A stretch of 64,000 nt of DNA from Oscillospiraceae bacterium (lineage in GTDB: Bacteria; Bacillota; Clostridia; Oscillospirales; Oscillospiraceae), in the NCBI GenBank assembly GCA_902778115.1, contig CACYWG010000015.1, forward strand, positions 1 to 64,000, in the 5' to 3' direction. The position numbers were made by a program, and so were the translations under genes. Of the stretch, positions 8,018 to 16,881 are shown piece by piece (within the stretch, counting starts at the first letter, position 1; each line of letters starts with the position of its first letter). Under the pieces are notes generated by a model, which was not told the DNA's origin, ran no database searches, and was given only the letters and a program-made list of their open reading frames with translations.

Positions 8018-8092
8018 CTGTAGGGGCCGGGCTAAGTGCCCTGCGGGTATGCCCGGCCCGTTATTCGGGAGGAGCAAGCTCCTCCCCTACAG
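8018..8092. repeat. Intergenic inverted-repeat element with CTGTAGGGG ends
   Basis: The 75-bp block begins CTGTAGGGG and ends CCCCTACAG (perfect 9-bp terminal inverted repeats); inside are two smaller dyads, GGCCGGGC...GCCCGGCC and GGGAGGAGC-aa-GCTCCTCCC. It is flanked at 8102-8138 by a partly related GC-rich stretch. It lies between convergent genes and has no coding capacity of its own. It resembles REP/MITE-like intergenic elements; only one copy is seen here. Confidence 0.6.
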
Positions 8093-8142
8093 AAATCGAC
8101 ACAGAAATGCGGGCCGCCGGAGCGTCGGCCCCTGCAAAATCG

Positions 8143-10713
8143 TCACAGCTTGCCGAGGAAGCACTCCTGACTCTCCATTTCGGAATAGAGGATCGCGCCG
8201 CCCTCGCCCAGATCGTAGACCTTGATGACCTCCGCCAGCTGCTCGTCCCCGGTCAGCTCCCGGTAGATATCGGGATAGCGGTCGAAGAGCGCCTCGTTGA
8301 ATTCGCAGCCGCGCTCGCCCTGATAGATGGCCGTGTAGAAGATGCCGGTCTCCACGAGATCCTGGAAGAAGTGGCTGCCGTAGCTCAGCTCCGGGCGCAG
8401 GCCGTGGGAGCTGTAGGCCAGCTCCGACATGCTGACATAGTTGTTGATCTCCGCAAAGCCTACCGGCACGCCCAGGCTCGGCGTGGTGGTGCCCCAGCGC
8501 CCCGGGCCGAGCAGGATGGCGTTTTTGCCGCGGAGCTTCCGGTTGAGCTCGCCAATCTGCCGGGCGGTCGCGTATTTCTGCTGCTCGGTCAGCGCCAGAT
8601 AGGGCGCGACCTTGACAAAGACCGCGTAGCGCACCGGCAGCGCCGCGTTGCCGCCCATGAAATTGCCCTTGATGCGCCAGAAATAGTCCGTCACGCGCGG
8701 CTTGACGCCCGCGTGGCCGAGGCCGCTGGCCTGCAGCGTGCGGCACTGCAGGAGATTGATGCCGTAATCGCCCTCCGGCGTGAAGTTGACGGCGTATTCG
8801 AGGTCCACCGGGTATTCGTATTTTTCAGCCACGATGGCCATGATGCGGGTCATGACCGCGGCAAAGTCCGTCTTGCGCAGCAGCTTCTGGAAATTGATGA
8901 TGTTGGGCGTCGGCTCGCCGACGAGACCGATCTCGCGGTAGCGCGCGGCGGTGGCGAGGTCCGGCTCCATGAAGAGCCAGCGGTCGGCGCGCAGGGTGCT
9001 CAGATCGAGCGATTCCACCGGCACGGTGGTGAAGCGGTTGTTTTTCAGGTCGATCGCGTCCACCTTGTGCTGGCTGTATTTGTACTCGTCGCCGTAGGCC
9101 ACCATCGGCGGCGCGGTGGGTGCGTCGAGGCGGATGAAGCGGGCATAGTCGTCGGCCTCGCGGTCGACGGCGCGGGTGCCCATGCCGAAGACCAGGCGCA
9201 GCATGCCCTTGTTGTCCGCACCGGAGGACGGGCCGCTGACGTAGAGATTTTTCGAGTGGCCGACGCCGGCCATGTGCGGGAAGTAATAGTCGCCGTGGCA
9301 GTCGCCGCTGACGCGCATCACCAGCAGCGCCATCTGCTCGTCGCGGTCGAGCAGGTTCCGGTCGGCGCGGTAGCGGAAGGCCGCCGGGCTGCCCGTGCTG
9401 GCATAGACGGTGCGCACCGCGTTTTCGAACTCCTCGTAGCGCTCCTCCAGGCTGCCCTGGTTCGGGCAGAAGACGCTCTCGTACTTGCCGGCGAAGGCGT
9501 TGCCGATGCCGTCCTCCAGCAGGGAGCTGGAGCGCACGATGATCGGCGACTGGCCGAAGTATTCCAGCATGGACTTGAACTGCTCGCGGATGGAGTGCAT
9601 GAATTTGCCGCCCAGCAGCCGCCGCCGCAGCTCCTCGGCCAGCGCGAGATAGTCCTCGGGCTGCTCCATCTTGGTGCGCAGCTCCCAGACGCCGTTCTGC
9701 ACGGCGTAGGTGTAGAAGACGTCCGCGCCGATGTAATAGGAGTCGTGCGGGGCGATGCGCCGGGCGTAAAGCGCGGGGTCGGTGTCGCGGATGATGTGGC
9801 GCGCCAGCAGCATGCCGACGGATTTGCCGCCGATGCAGCCGGTGCCGATTTCGCGCTTTTTGATGGCCATCAGGTCGCTGACGGAAAAGTACTTCCGGCA
9901 GAGCTCCAGGCGCAGCGGCTCCGTGCCCAGCAGGCACTTCATGATATGCTCCTTGAGCTCCCCGCCGGCCTCGTCCGTCGGCTCCGGGTGCTCGGGGTCG
10001 ACCGAGTCGAACATGCTGTCCCAGCAGTCGCGGTGCTCGCCGGTCTGGGTGAAAATGTCGAAGATGCCGGAGGTCTCGGCGCTGGAGGTGACGGTCTCGC
10101 AGTGCGTGCCGTGCACGCGAAGCGGATAATACATCGTCGGCGTGCGCCGGCCCTGCACCTTGACCGGGTGGATGTAGGTCATGCCGTTCATCGTGCGGAT
10201 GTTCAGCAGCACGCCCGTCGCCTTGCGGATGCGGGCGATCGTGTCGTAGGTGTGGCGCGCGTATTCCAGCGCCACATAGCACAGCGCGCCGCGCTCGCGG
10301 ATGAATTCGCCGGTCAGCTCGAAGAAGTTGCAGACCATCATGTCGGAAAACCAGTGCTGCTGCAGCTCCGACAGGCAGTCGAAAAGGAAGAAGCTGTCCG
10401 CCGGCTCGGAGGAGATGATGCGGTGCACCTGCACGGCGGTGGTCTCAAAGCCTACGGAGGGGTCGAGCCGGTATTGGACGATGTTGGCACCGCGCTTTTG
10501 CAGCGCTTCGGTCGGGATCAGCTCCTCGTGCTCGCCAAAGCGGAAATAGACCATGCGGCGGCCGGTGGTGGCCTCATCCGCCACAAACTGCGTCGCCACG
10601 AATATGTAGTCGCCGATGCTCTCCATCTGCCAGGCGACGATGTCGCCCGCGCGCAGGCTGTCCAGGGCTTTGTCCAGACCCTGGATGCCGGTGCTGATGA
10701 TCGAACTGCTCAT
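8143..10713 (-). CDS. KaiC/RecA-like domain fused to a PPDK/PEP-synthase N-terminal (ATP-grasp) domain
   Basis: The ATG at 10713 follows GGAGGTG. The 856-residue protein starts with a KaiC-like segment (about 1-235: STGIQGLDKALDSLRAGDIV), but where KaiC has Walker A it reads WQMESIGDY, so this half probably does not bind ATP. From about 285 it has the PEP synthase/PPDK nucleotide-binding domain: IGGKSVGM (294-301) and VRSSSLLEDGIGNAFAGKYE (393-412). The C-terminal 150 residues contain GPGRWGTTTPSLG and GSHFFQDLVE, found in a subgroup of PEP/pyruvate-binding-domain proteins. The phosphohistidine swivel domain and PEP/pyruvate TIM barrel are absent, so it cannot be a complete PEP synthase. It may phosphorylate another partner or act as a regulator. 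It is monocistronic. Confidence 0.8.
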   Translation of the reverse strand: MSSSIISTGIQGLDKALDSLRAGDIVAWQMESIGDYIFVATQFVADEATTGRRMVYFRFGEHEELIPTEALQKRGANIVQYRLDPSVGFETTAVQVHRIISSEPADSFFLFDCLSELQQHWFSDMMVCNFFELTGEFIRERGALCYVALEYARHTYDTIARIRKATGVLLNIRTMNGMTYIHPVKVQGRRTPTMYYPLRVHGTHCETVTSSAETSGIFDIFTQTGEHRDCWDSMFDSVDPEHPEPTDEAGGELKEHIMKCLLGTEPLRLELCRKYFSVSDLMAIKKREIGTGCIGGKSVGMLLARHIIRDTDPALYARRIAPHDSYYIGADVFYTYAVQNGVWELRTKMEQPEDYLALAEELRRRLLGGKFMHSIREQFKSMLEYFGQSPIIVRSSSLLEDGIGNAFAGKYESVFCPNQGSLEERYEEFENAVRTVYASTGSPAAFRYRADRNLLDRDEQMALLVMRVSGDCHGDYYFPHMAGVGHSKNLYVSGPSSGADNKGMLRLVFGMGTRAVDREADDYARFIRLDAPTAPPMVAYGDEYKYSQHKVDAIDLKNNRFTTVPVESLDLSTLRADRWLFMEPDLATAARYREIGLVGEPTPNIINFQKLLRKTDFAAVMTRIMAIVAEKYEYPVDLEYAVNFTPEGDYGINLLQCRTLQASGLGHAGVKPRVTDYFWRIKGNFMGGNAALPVRYAVFVKVAPYLALTEQQKYATARQIGELNRKLRGKNAILLGPGRWGTTTPSLGVPVGFAEINNYVSMSELAYSSHGLRPELSYGSHFFQDLVETGIFYTAIYQGERGCEFNEALFDRYPDIYRELTGDEQLAEVIKVYDLGEGGAILYSEMESQECFLGKL

Positions 10714-10740
10714 AGGACACCTCCGGAGGGAATTTTTTCT

Positions 10741-10770
10741 ATCATATCACAGCAAATCAGTGAAGCGCAA
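10741..10770 (-). promoter_or_regulatory. Probable promoter of the KaiC-like/PPDK-N gene
   Basis: Minus strand: TTGCGC (10765-10770), 18 bp, TATGAT (10741-10746), with TGA directly before the -10 giving an extended -10 (TGnTATGAT). It ends 27 bp before the start codon. Confidence 0.55.
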
Positions 10771-10832
10771 GGCCGATTTCGGTCAATAAAACAGAACTGT
10801 GAAAGGGAGGTGCTTCGTAAGGAAACAGCTTT

Positions 10833-10955
10833 CACCTCATCAGTCAGCCTTGCGGCTGACAGCTTCCCCTCGAGGGGAAGCCCTTGGTTGCTGCGATCTT
10901 CAAGCCTTCCCCTTGAGGGGAAGGTGGCCGAGCGAAACGAGGCCGGATGAGGTGG
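10833..10955. repeat. Family A paired palindromic repeat, copy 1
   Basis: This fills most of the 312-bp gap between rpoD and the PPDK-like gene. Two half-units face each other: CACCTCATC (10833-10841) with a hairpin GTCAGCC-ttgc-GGCTGAC and the palindrome CTTCCCCTCGAGGGGAAG, then CCTTCCCCTTGAGGGGAAGG with a second hairpin and GGATGAGGTGG (10945-10955). The half-unit is therefore [TTCCCCTYGAGGGGAA palindrome]-[variable hairpin]-[GATGAGGTG]. A second copy with the same plan lies at 38084-38203. Confidence 0.85.
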
Positions 10956-10977
10956 AAATGAAAGTAAAAATCAGAAA

Positions 10978-11003
10978 GGGCACCTTCCTTGCGGAGGGTG
11001 CCC
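10978..11003 (-). terminator. Rho-independent terminator of the dgt-dnaG-rpoD cluster
   Basis: On the minus strand GGGCACC-ctccgcaaggaa-GGTGCCC is followed by TTTCTGATTTTTAC, 22 bp after the rpoD stop. Inner pairing TCC/GGA extends the stem. Confidence 0.75.
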
Positions 11004-11025
11004 CATAGCAGCTCTTTTTGCCTGT

Positions 11026-12285
<1,260 letters not shown>

Positions 12286-12288
12286 GTT

Positions 12289-14031
12289 TTACCCCTCTAT
12301 CCCCATTTTTTCTCTTTGTTTTTTCAGGTAGCCCAGCAGATCGTTTTTGCTGTCTCTGATATCTTTTGCTTCCCGCATTTTAGCTATGTAGTCGTTCATC
12401 GCCCGCTCGCCGCTGGACAGACGCTCGGGCTTCTGCAGCAGCTGCACCAGCAGGCTCATCTCCTGCCCGCTGAGCTCGCCGCTCAAGGTGGCGGTGCTGA
12501 GACTGTCGCCCCGGCGGGCCTTGTCCCGCAGCACCGTGTAAATGTGCGCCAGCACCGGCGCTGAGAAATCCTCCGGCGGCGGCAGCGCCGCATTGTTTGC
12601 CAGCGACGGCTCCAAATACAGCAGGCGGATCAGCCCCTCTTCCGCGGCGGCCGAGGCGGGATCCTCGTAGCGGAAGCTCTTTTCCTCCGGCTGCAGCTGC
12701 CGTTCGGGACGGCTCTGCGCCTTCGCCTCGTTCTTTCGCGCCGCGCCCAGCATCCGCCTGCGCCGGCGCTCGACCTCGTCGGCCACGGCCTCGCCCTTCA
12801 CGCCGGCCAGCTCCGCCACGCGCATCGCGTAGACCTGCCGCTCCACCGCGCCGGGGAGCTTCGCCAGCATCCCGGTGGCTTCTTTCAAAAAATCTACCTT
12901 CTGATCCGGCTCCGTGAGCACATATTGATCGGTGATCGTCCGCAATCGGTAGTCGATTTGATCTTCCGAGCCCTCGAGCAGATTCCGGAAGGCCTCCGGC
13001 CCCTTGAGCTTGATGAATTCGTCCGGGTCCTTGGCGCCGCTCAGGCGCAGCACCCTGACCTTGAGATCCAGCTTTTCAAGGATGCCGATCGCGCGCTGGG
13101 CGGCCTTGATGCCCGCGCCGTCGTTGTCGTAGGCGATGATCACCTCGCCCGTGTAGCGCGAGATCAGCCGCGCCTGCTCCGGCGTCAGCGAAGTGCCGAG
13201 CGAGGCCACCGCCGAGTCGAAGCCCGCCTGATGCAGGGAAACTACGTCTATATTGCCCTCGGAGAGGATGATATATCCGCTTTTTGATTTTTTCGCCAGA
13301 TTCAGGGCGAATAAATTGCGGCTTTTGTTAAAAACCAGGGTTTCCGGACTGTTCATGTACTTGGGCTCGCCGTCGCCGAGGATGCGGCCGGAAAAACCGA
13401 TGACATTGCCGCGCACGTCGATGACCGGGAACATCAGGCGGCTGCGGAAGGTGTCGTAAAAGCCGCCGCTCTTTCCCTTGCGGACGAGGCCGGCGTCGAA
13501 GAGTTCGAAATCAGAATAGCCCTTTGCCTTCATGGCGCTGCGCAGCGCGTCCCAGCTGTCGGGCGCATAGCCGATGCCGAAATTCGTGGCCGTGGCTCGG
13601 CCGATCTGCCGCCGCTGCATGTAGTCCCGGGCCGGCGCACCGCCGGGCGCGGAGAGCTGCTCGTAGAAGAAGCGCGCGGCGTCTTTGTTCAGGGCGAGCA
13701 TCCGGCTGCGCTTCTTGCTCTCGCGGTCGTTTTCCTGCTCCGGCACCGGCATGTTCACCCGCCGGGCCAGGAACTCCACCGCCTCCGGGAAGGAGAGGTT
13801 TTCGATCTCCATGATGAAGTTGATGACGCCGCCGCCCTTGCCGCAGCCGAAGCAGTGGTAGATCTGCTTGTCCGGCGAGACGGAGAAGGAGGGCGTTTTT
13901 TCGCTGTGGAAGGGGCAGAGCCCGAAGAGGTTCGAGCCGCTCTTTTTTGACAGGCGCACATAGGAAGACACGACCTCCACAATGTCGTTGCGCTCGGTCA
14001 GCTCGGTCAGAAATGTTTCGGGAAAGGCCAT
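12289..14031 (-). CDS. dnaG: DNA primase DnaG
   Basis: The ATG at 14031 has AAGGAGGTGA eight bases upstream, so the longer frame to 14070 is not used; the product is 580 residues. The N-terminal CHC2 zinc domain has Cys39, His42, Cys60 and Cys63 (LCPFHSEKTPSF, YHCFGCGKGG). The catalytic core follows with the TOPRIM signature LSEGNIDVVSLHQAGF and YDNDGAGIKAA, then a DnaB-helicase-binding C-terminal domain. It synthesises RNA primers at the replication fork. It lies between dgt and rpoD, the classical macromolecular synthesis gene order in Firmicutes. The family B repeat at 14056-14190 lies just upstream of its ribosome binding site, so it is on the transcript if transcription comes through from dgt. 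Confidence 0.97.
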   Translation of the reverse strand: MAFPETFLTELTERNDIVEVVSSYVRLSKKSGSNLFGLCPFHSEKTPSFSVSPDKQIYHCFGCGKGGGVINFIMEIENLSFPEAVEFLARRVNMPVPEQENDRESKKRSRMLALNKDAARFFYEQLSAPGGAPARDYMQRRQIGRATATNFGIGYAPDSWDALRSAMKAKGYSDFELFDAGLVRKGKSGGFYDTFRSRLMFPVIDVRGNVIGFSGRILGDGEPKYMNSPETLVFNKSRNLFALNLAKKSKSGYIILSEGNIDVVSLHQAGFDSAVASLGTSLTPEQARLISRYTGEVIIAYDNDGAGIKAAQRAIGILEKLDLKVRVLRLSGAKDPDEFIKLKGPEAFRNLLEGSEDQIDYRLRTITDQYVLTEPDQKVDFLKEATGMLAKLPGAVERQVYAMRVAELAGVKGEAVADEVERRRRRMLGAARKNEAKAQSRPERQLQPEEKSFRYEDPASAAAEEGLIRLLYLEPSLANNAALPPPEDFSAPVLAHIYTVLRDKARRGDSLSTATLSGELSGQEMSLLVQLLQKPERLSSGERAMNDYIAKMREAKDIRDSKNDLLGYLKKQREKMGIEG

Positions 14032-14055
14032 CGCAGAAGTCACCTCCTTGAATGA

Positions 14056-14190
14056 GGCTCCCTTTCTCAAAAGGGAGCTGTCGCGTCAGCGACTGAGGAT
14101 TTCCCTGCAAGCAAGGGAAAAGAAACCCTCTGTCGTCCGGCTCGCGGAAGATCGCCGGACGACACCTCCCTTCTGCGGAAGGGAGGCTTT
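14056..14190. repeat. Family B paired palindromic repeat, copy 1 (between dgt and dnaG)
   Basis: It starts with GGCTCCCTTT-ctcaa-AAGGGAGCT, has a hairpin GTCGC-gtca-GCGAC and CTGAGG, then in mirror order ACCCTC, a hairpin with GTCGTCCGGC...GCCGGACGAC, and CCTCCCTT-ctgcgg-AAGGGAGG. The plan is [CT-rich palindrome]-[hairpin]-[GAGGG box], twice and inverted. It occupies nearly all of the 169-bp gap between the two genes. A second copy with different hairpins lies at 51794-51912. Confidence 0.85.
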
Positions 14191-14200
14191 CGCATCGAAA

Positions 14201-15205
14201 TTATTTCACGGTCCAGGCGAAGGGGATGAACAGTTCGCCGTATTTCTCCATCGCATAGCTGTCGGTCATGCCGGAGATATAGTCGCAGGCGGCGCGCTCG
14301 CGGCCGTCGCGCTCAACCACCGGGGCGAAGTCCTCCGGCAGCGCCTCTGGGTGCGCGGTGTAGTAGTCGTAGAGGGCGCTGAGGATGCCGTCCACCTTGC
14401 TCTCCTCGCTCTTGGCGATGGGGTTGACGTAGATATCGGAATACATGTAATTGTGGAAATATGTAAAGGTATCCTGCATGGCGGGCGACATTTTCAGTTC
14501 GCCTGCTGTGCTGTTTTCCACCAGATCGGTGATAAAGGCGTTGATGCGCTCGCTGTTGCGCTCGCCGCATTCGCGGCGGATGCGCTCGGGCACCTCGGCG
14601 GCGGTGAGGATGCCGGCGCGGATCGAGTCGTCCAGGTCGTGGTTGATGTAGGCGATGCGGTCGCACAGGCGCACGGCCACGGCCTCCGGGATATCGTCCG
14701 GCGCGCCGTGCGTGTGGTGCAGGATGCCCATGCGGGTCTCATAGCAGAGGTTCAGGCCGCGGCCGTCGCGCTCGAGCACGTCCACCACGCGCAGGCTCTG
14801 CTCGTAGTGATGGAAGCCGCCGGGATGGATGCGCCGCAGCGCCCGCTCGCCCGCGTGGCCGAAGGGCGTATGCCCCAGATCATGGCCGAGGGCGATGGCT
14901 TCGATCAGGTCCTCGTTGAGCTCCAGAGCCCGGCCCACGGTGCGGGCAAGCCGGCTGACCTCCAGCGTGTGGGTCAGGCGGGTGCGGTAGTGGTCGCCCT
15001 CCGGCTGGAGAAAGACCTGGGTCTTGTGCTTCAGGCGGCGAAAGGACTTCGAGTGCGTGATGCGGTCGATGTCCCGCTGAAAGCAGGTGCGGATCGGATC
15101 CTCCGCCTCGGGCGTGAGCCGTCCGCGGGAATCCTTCGACAGCAGACCGTAGGGGCCGATGATGAAGCGTTCGGCTTCCTCCCGGCGTTCTCTGGGACAG
15201 GACAT
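14201..15205 (-). CDS. dgt: Deoxyguanosinetriphosphate triphosphohydrolase-like HD protein
   Basis: The ATG at 15205 follows AAAGGCGG; a GTG/ATG further out (15226) lies before that site and is not needed. The 334-residue protein contains the HD-domain metal residues: RLTHTLEVSRLAR, then GHDLGHTPFGHAGE (the HD pair) and later CDRIAYINHDLDD. Members hydrolyse dGTP (or other dNTPs) to the nucleoside and triphosphate and so adjust dNTP pools. It precedes dnaG and rpoD, which is a common Firmicutes arrangement linking nucleotide pools with replication. It is shorter than E. coli Dgt and belongs to the dgt-like type 2 group; exact substrate preference is not visible. Confidence 0.93.
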   Translation of the reverse strand: MSCPRERREEAERFIIGPYGLLSKDSRGRLTPEAEDPIRTCFQRDIDRITHSKSFRRLKHKTQVFLQPEGDHYRTRLTHTLEVSRLARTVGRALELNEDLIEAIALGHDLGHTPFGHAGERALRRIHPGGFHHYEQSLRVVDVLERDGRGLNLCYETRMGILHHTHGAPDDIPEAVAVRLCDRIAYINHDLDDSIRAGILTAAEVPERIRRECGERNSERINAFITDLVENSTAGELKMSPAMQDTFTYFHNYMYSDIYVNPIAKSEESKVDGILSALYDYYTAHPEALPEDFAPVVERDGRERAACDYISGMTDSYAMEKYGELFIPFAWTVK

Positions 15206-15224
15206 GCGACCACCGCCTTTGATC

Positions 15225-15256
15225 AATTCGGAATTCGAAATTCGGAGTTCGGAATG
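15225..15256. repeat. GGAATTCG-type oligonucleotide repeat (family C), copy 1
   Basis: AATTCGGAATTCGAAATTCGG followed by AGTTCGGAATG: a run of imperfect 8-9-mers built on TTCGGAAT. Closely related runs lie at 33411, 45699, 54258 and (inverted, degenerate) 63633. Confidence 0.8.
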
Positions 15257-15291
15257 AAAAAGAGTCTCGGAAAAACCCTTCCAAGACTCTT
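15257..15291 (-). terminator. Rho-independent terminator of the TerB-like/AAA+ gene
   Basis: On the minus strand AAGAGTCT-tggaagggtttttccg-AGACTCTT is followed by TTTTC, with a secondary GGAA/TTCC pairing in the loop. It separates the AAA+ gene from dgt, so dgt should have its own promoter, which I could not identify with confidence. Confidence 0.7.
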
Positions 15292-15342
15292 ATACGACGC
15301 AAATTTTGATTTCCCTTTATTTTCAGCGAAAAATTTTTAGAA

Positions 15343-16794
15343 TTATTCCTCTTCTTTTTCCTCTTTGCTTTCCTCGTCCTCGTCGAGGAAGTCTTCGGGC
15401 AGGACGGCCATCAGATCGTCCTTGGTGGGCGCCTCCATCGCGGCCACGCGGTTGGACTGGCGCACGACCATGTCCTCAAAGCGGTTGCGCACGTCGCGGC
15501 CGTTGCCGAAGTTCTCGTCGCGCTCCTCGTACATCTCGTCGAAGAGCTTCTTGGCCGCCGCCTCGCCCTCCTCGGTGAGCTTGTAGCCGTTCTTGTCGCA
15601 GCGCATGCGGAACATGGTCAGCAGCTGCTCGCCGTTGTAGTCGGGGAAGAAGAAATACTTGTTGAAGCGGGACTGCAGGCCGGGGTTGGAGCTGATGAAC
15701 TTTTCCATCGGCCCGCTGTAGCCGGCCACGATCACGATCAGGTCGTCGCGGTGATCTTCCATGGCCTTGAGAAGGGTCTCAATGGCCTCGCGGCCGAAGT
15801 CGTTCTCGCCGCCGGAGGCGAGGGAGTAGGCCTCGTCGATGAACAGCACGCCGCCCAGGGCGGACTTGATGACCTCCTGGGTCTTCAGCGCGGTCTGGCC
15901 GACGTAGCCGGCCACCAGGCCGGAGCGGTCGACCTCGATGAGCTGGCCCTTGGACAGCACGCCGATCGCGGCGTAGAGGCCGCCCACCAGGCGGGCCACC
16001 GTGGTCTTGCCGGTGCCGGGGTTGCCCATGAAGACCATGTGCAGGCTCATCGGCGGCACGGGCAGATCGTTTTGCTGGCGGAGCTTTCGCACCTTGATGA
16101 GGTTGATGAGGCTCTTGACGTCCTTTTTCACCTCGTCGAGGCCGACAAGCTCGTCCAGCTGCTCCATCAGCTCGTCGAGGCTCGGCTTTTTCTCCTCGCT
16201 CTCTTCGGCCTTGAGCTCGGCCTTCGCCTCGCCGCCGGAGGTCTGGGTCTGGGGCGGGTGCTTGTCGACAAAGCTCAGCTCGGCGCTGGTGACGTAGTCG
16301 AGGGGATTGAGCGCCTCGCGGCTCTTGCGCACGCCGTTGGTGTCGCAGACGGCGGTCAGCCGGTCGGCGCACTCGGTGATGTACTCGGCCTCGGCCATCG
16401 TCACGTCGTCGTCCACCGCCGCCAGATACAGCAGGATGTTCGTCAGCATGCGGATGAAGGTGCGCGAGGTCTCGGTGCCGCGCTTGGCGTCGCTCTCGGC
16501 GAGGTTCCAGTAGAACACCGGGGGCAGGAACACGTCGTTTTCGCAGACGGAGCTGGTGAGCGTCCACAGCAGCCACTGCGGCTGCTTCTGGCCGCGGGAA
16601 TAGATCTGGTTGGCCATGTCCACGTGGCGCTGGCTGATGCCGCCGGAGCGGCTCCAGAGCCCGAGGGCGCATTTGGTCATGAATTCGTCCATCTCGGGGG
16701 CGAGCTCGGCGCGGCCGAGGCGGTAAAAGGCCTCGGTGTTGGCCACATAGATCTTGTGAAACTCCTCCGGGGAGCGGTTCCAGGTCGTGGGCAT
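15343..16794 (-). CDS. CbbX/SpoVK-type AAA+ ATPase with an N-terminal TerB-like helical domain
   Basis: The 483-residue protein starts at the ATG at 16794 behind AGAGGAGAG. Residues about 30-155 form an all-helical segment with LLYLAAVDDDVTMAEAEYIT, resembling the TerB tellurite-resistance-like fold. After a charged linker (185-210) comes an AAA+ module of the CbbX/SpoVK class: Walker A GNPGTGKT (257-264), Walker B VLFIDEA (316-322) and arginine finger NPGLQSRF (370-377). SpoVK and CbbX remodel other proteins with ATP. The gene is transcribed alone from a good promoter. Its client is unknown; a stress or sporulation role would be speculation. The C-terminus is a run of Glu/Lys (EESKEEKEEE). 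Confidence 0.82.
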   Translation of the reverse strand: MPTTWNRSPEEFHKIYVANTEAFYRLGRAELAPEMDEFMTKCALGLWSRSGGISQRHVDMANQIYSRGQKQPQWLLWTLTSSVCENDVFLPPVFYWNLAESDAKRGTETSRTFIRMLTNILLYLAAVDDDVTMAEAEYITECADRLTAVCDTNGVRKSREALNPLDYVTSAELSFVDKHPPQTQTSGGEAKAELKAEESEEKKPSLDELMEQLDELVGLDEVKKDVKSLINLIKVRKLRQQNDLPVPPMSLHMVFMGNPGTGKTTVARLVGGLYAAIGVLSKGQLIEVDRSGLVAGYVGQTALKTQEVIKSALGGVLFIDEAYSLASGGENDFGREAIETLLKAMEDHRDDLIVIVAGYSGPMEKFISSNPGLQSRFNKYFFFPDYNGEQLLTMFRMRCDKNGYKLTEEGEAAAKKLFDEMYEERDENFGNGRDVRNRFEDMVVRQSNRVAAMEAPTKDDLMAVLPEDFLDEDEESKEEKEEE

Positions 16795-16840
16795 GGTATG
16801 TCTCTCTCCTCTGCGCAGTAATCAGATATGCAACATCTCT

Positions 16841-16868
16841 ATTATAGCCCAAAAAGTCGGGGGGTCAA
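16841..16868 (-). promoter_or_regulatory. Sigma-A promoter of the TerB-like/AAA+ gene
   Basis: Minus strand TTGACC (16863-16868), 16 bp, perfect TATAAT (16841-16846), about 46 bp before the start codon. Confidence 0.75.
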
Positions 16869-16881
16869 GAAGATTTCGGAA

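Noticed and set aside
8018-8092. Possible small mobile element with transposase
   Set aside because: Only terminal inverted repeats and inner dyads are present; no coding sequence or clear target-site duplication, so called a repeat only.
7999-10950. 983-codon plus-strand frame opposite the KaiC-like/PPDK-N gene
   Set aside because: Composition is typical of an antisense frame in GC-rich DNA (His/Gln/Ala/Val/Asp repeats), it starts inside a repeat element and the minus-strand protein has clear domain motifs and a good start.
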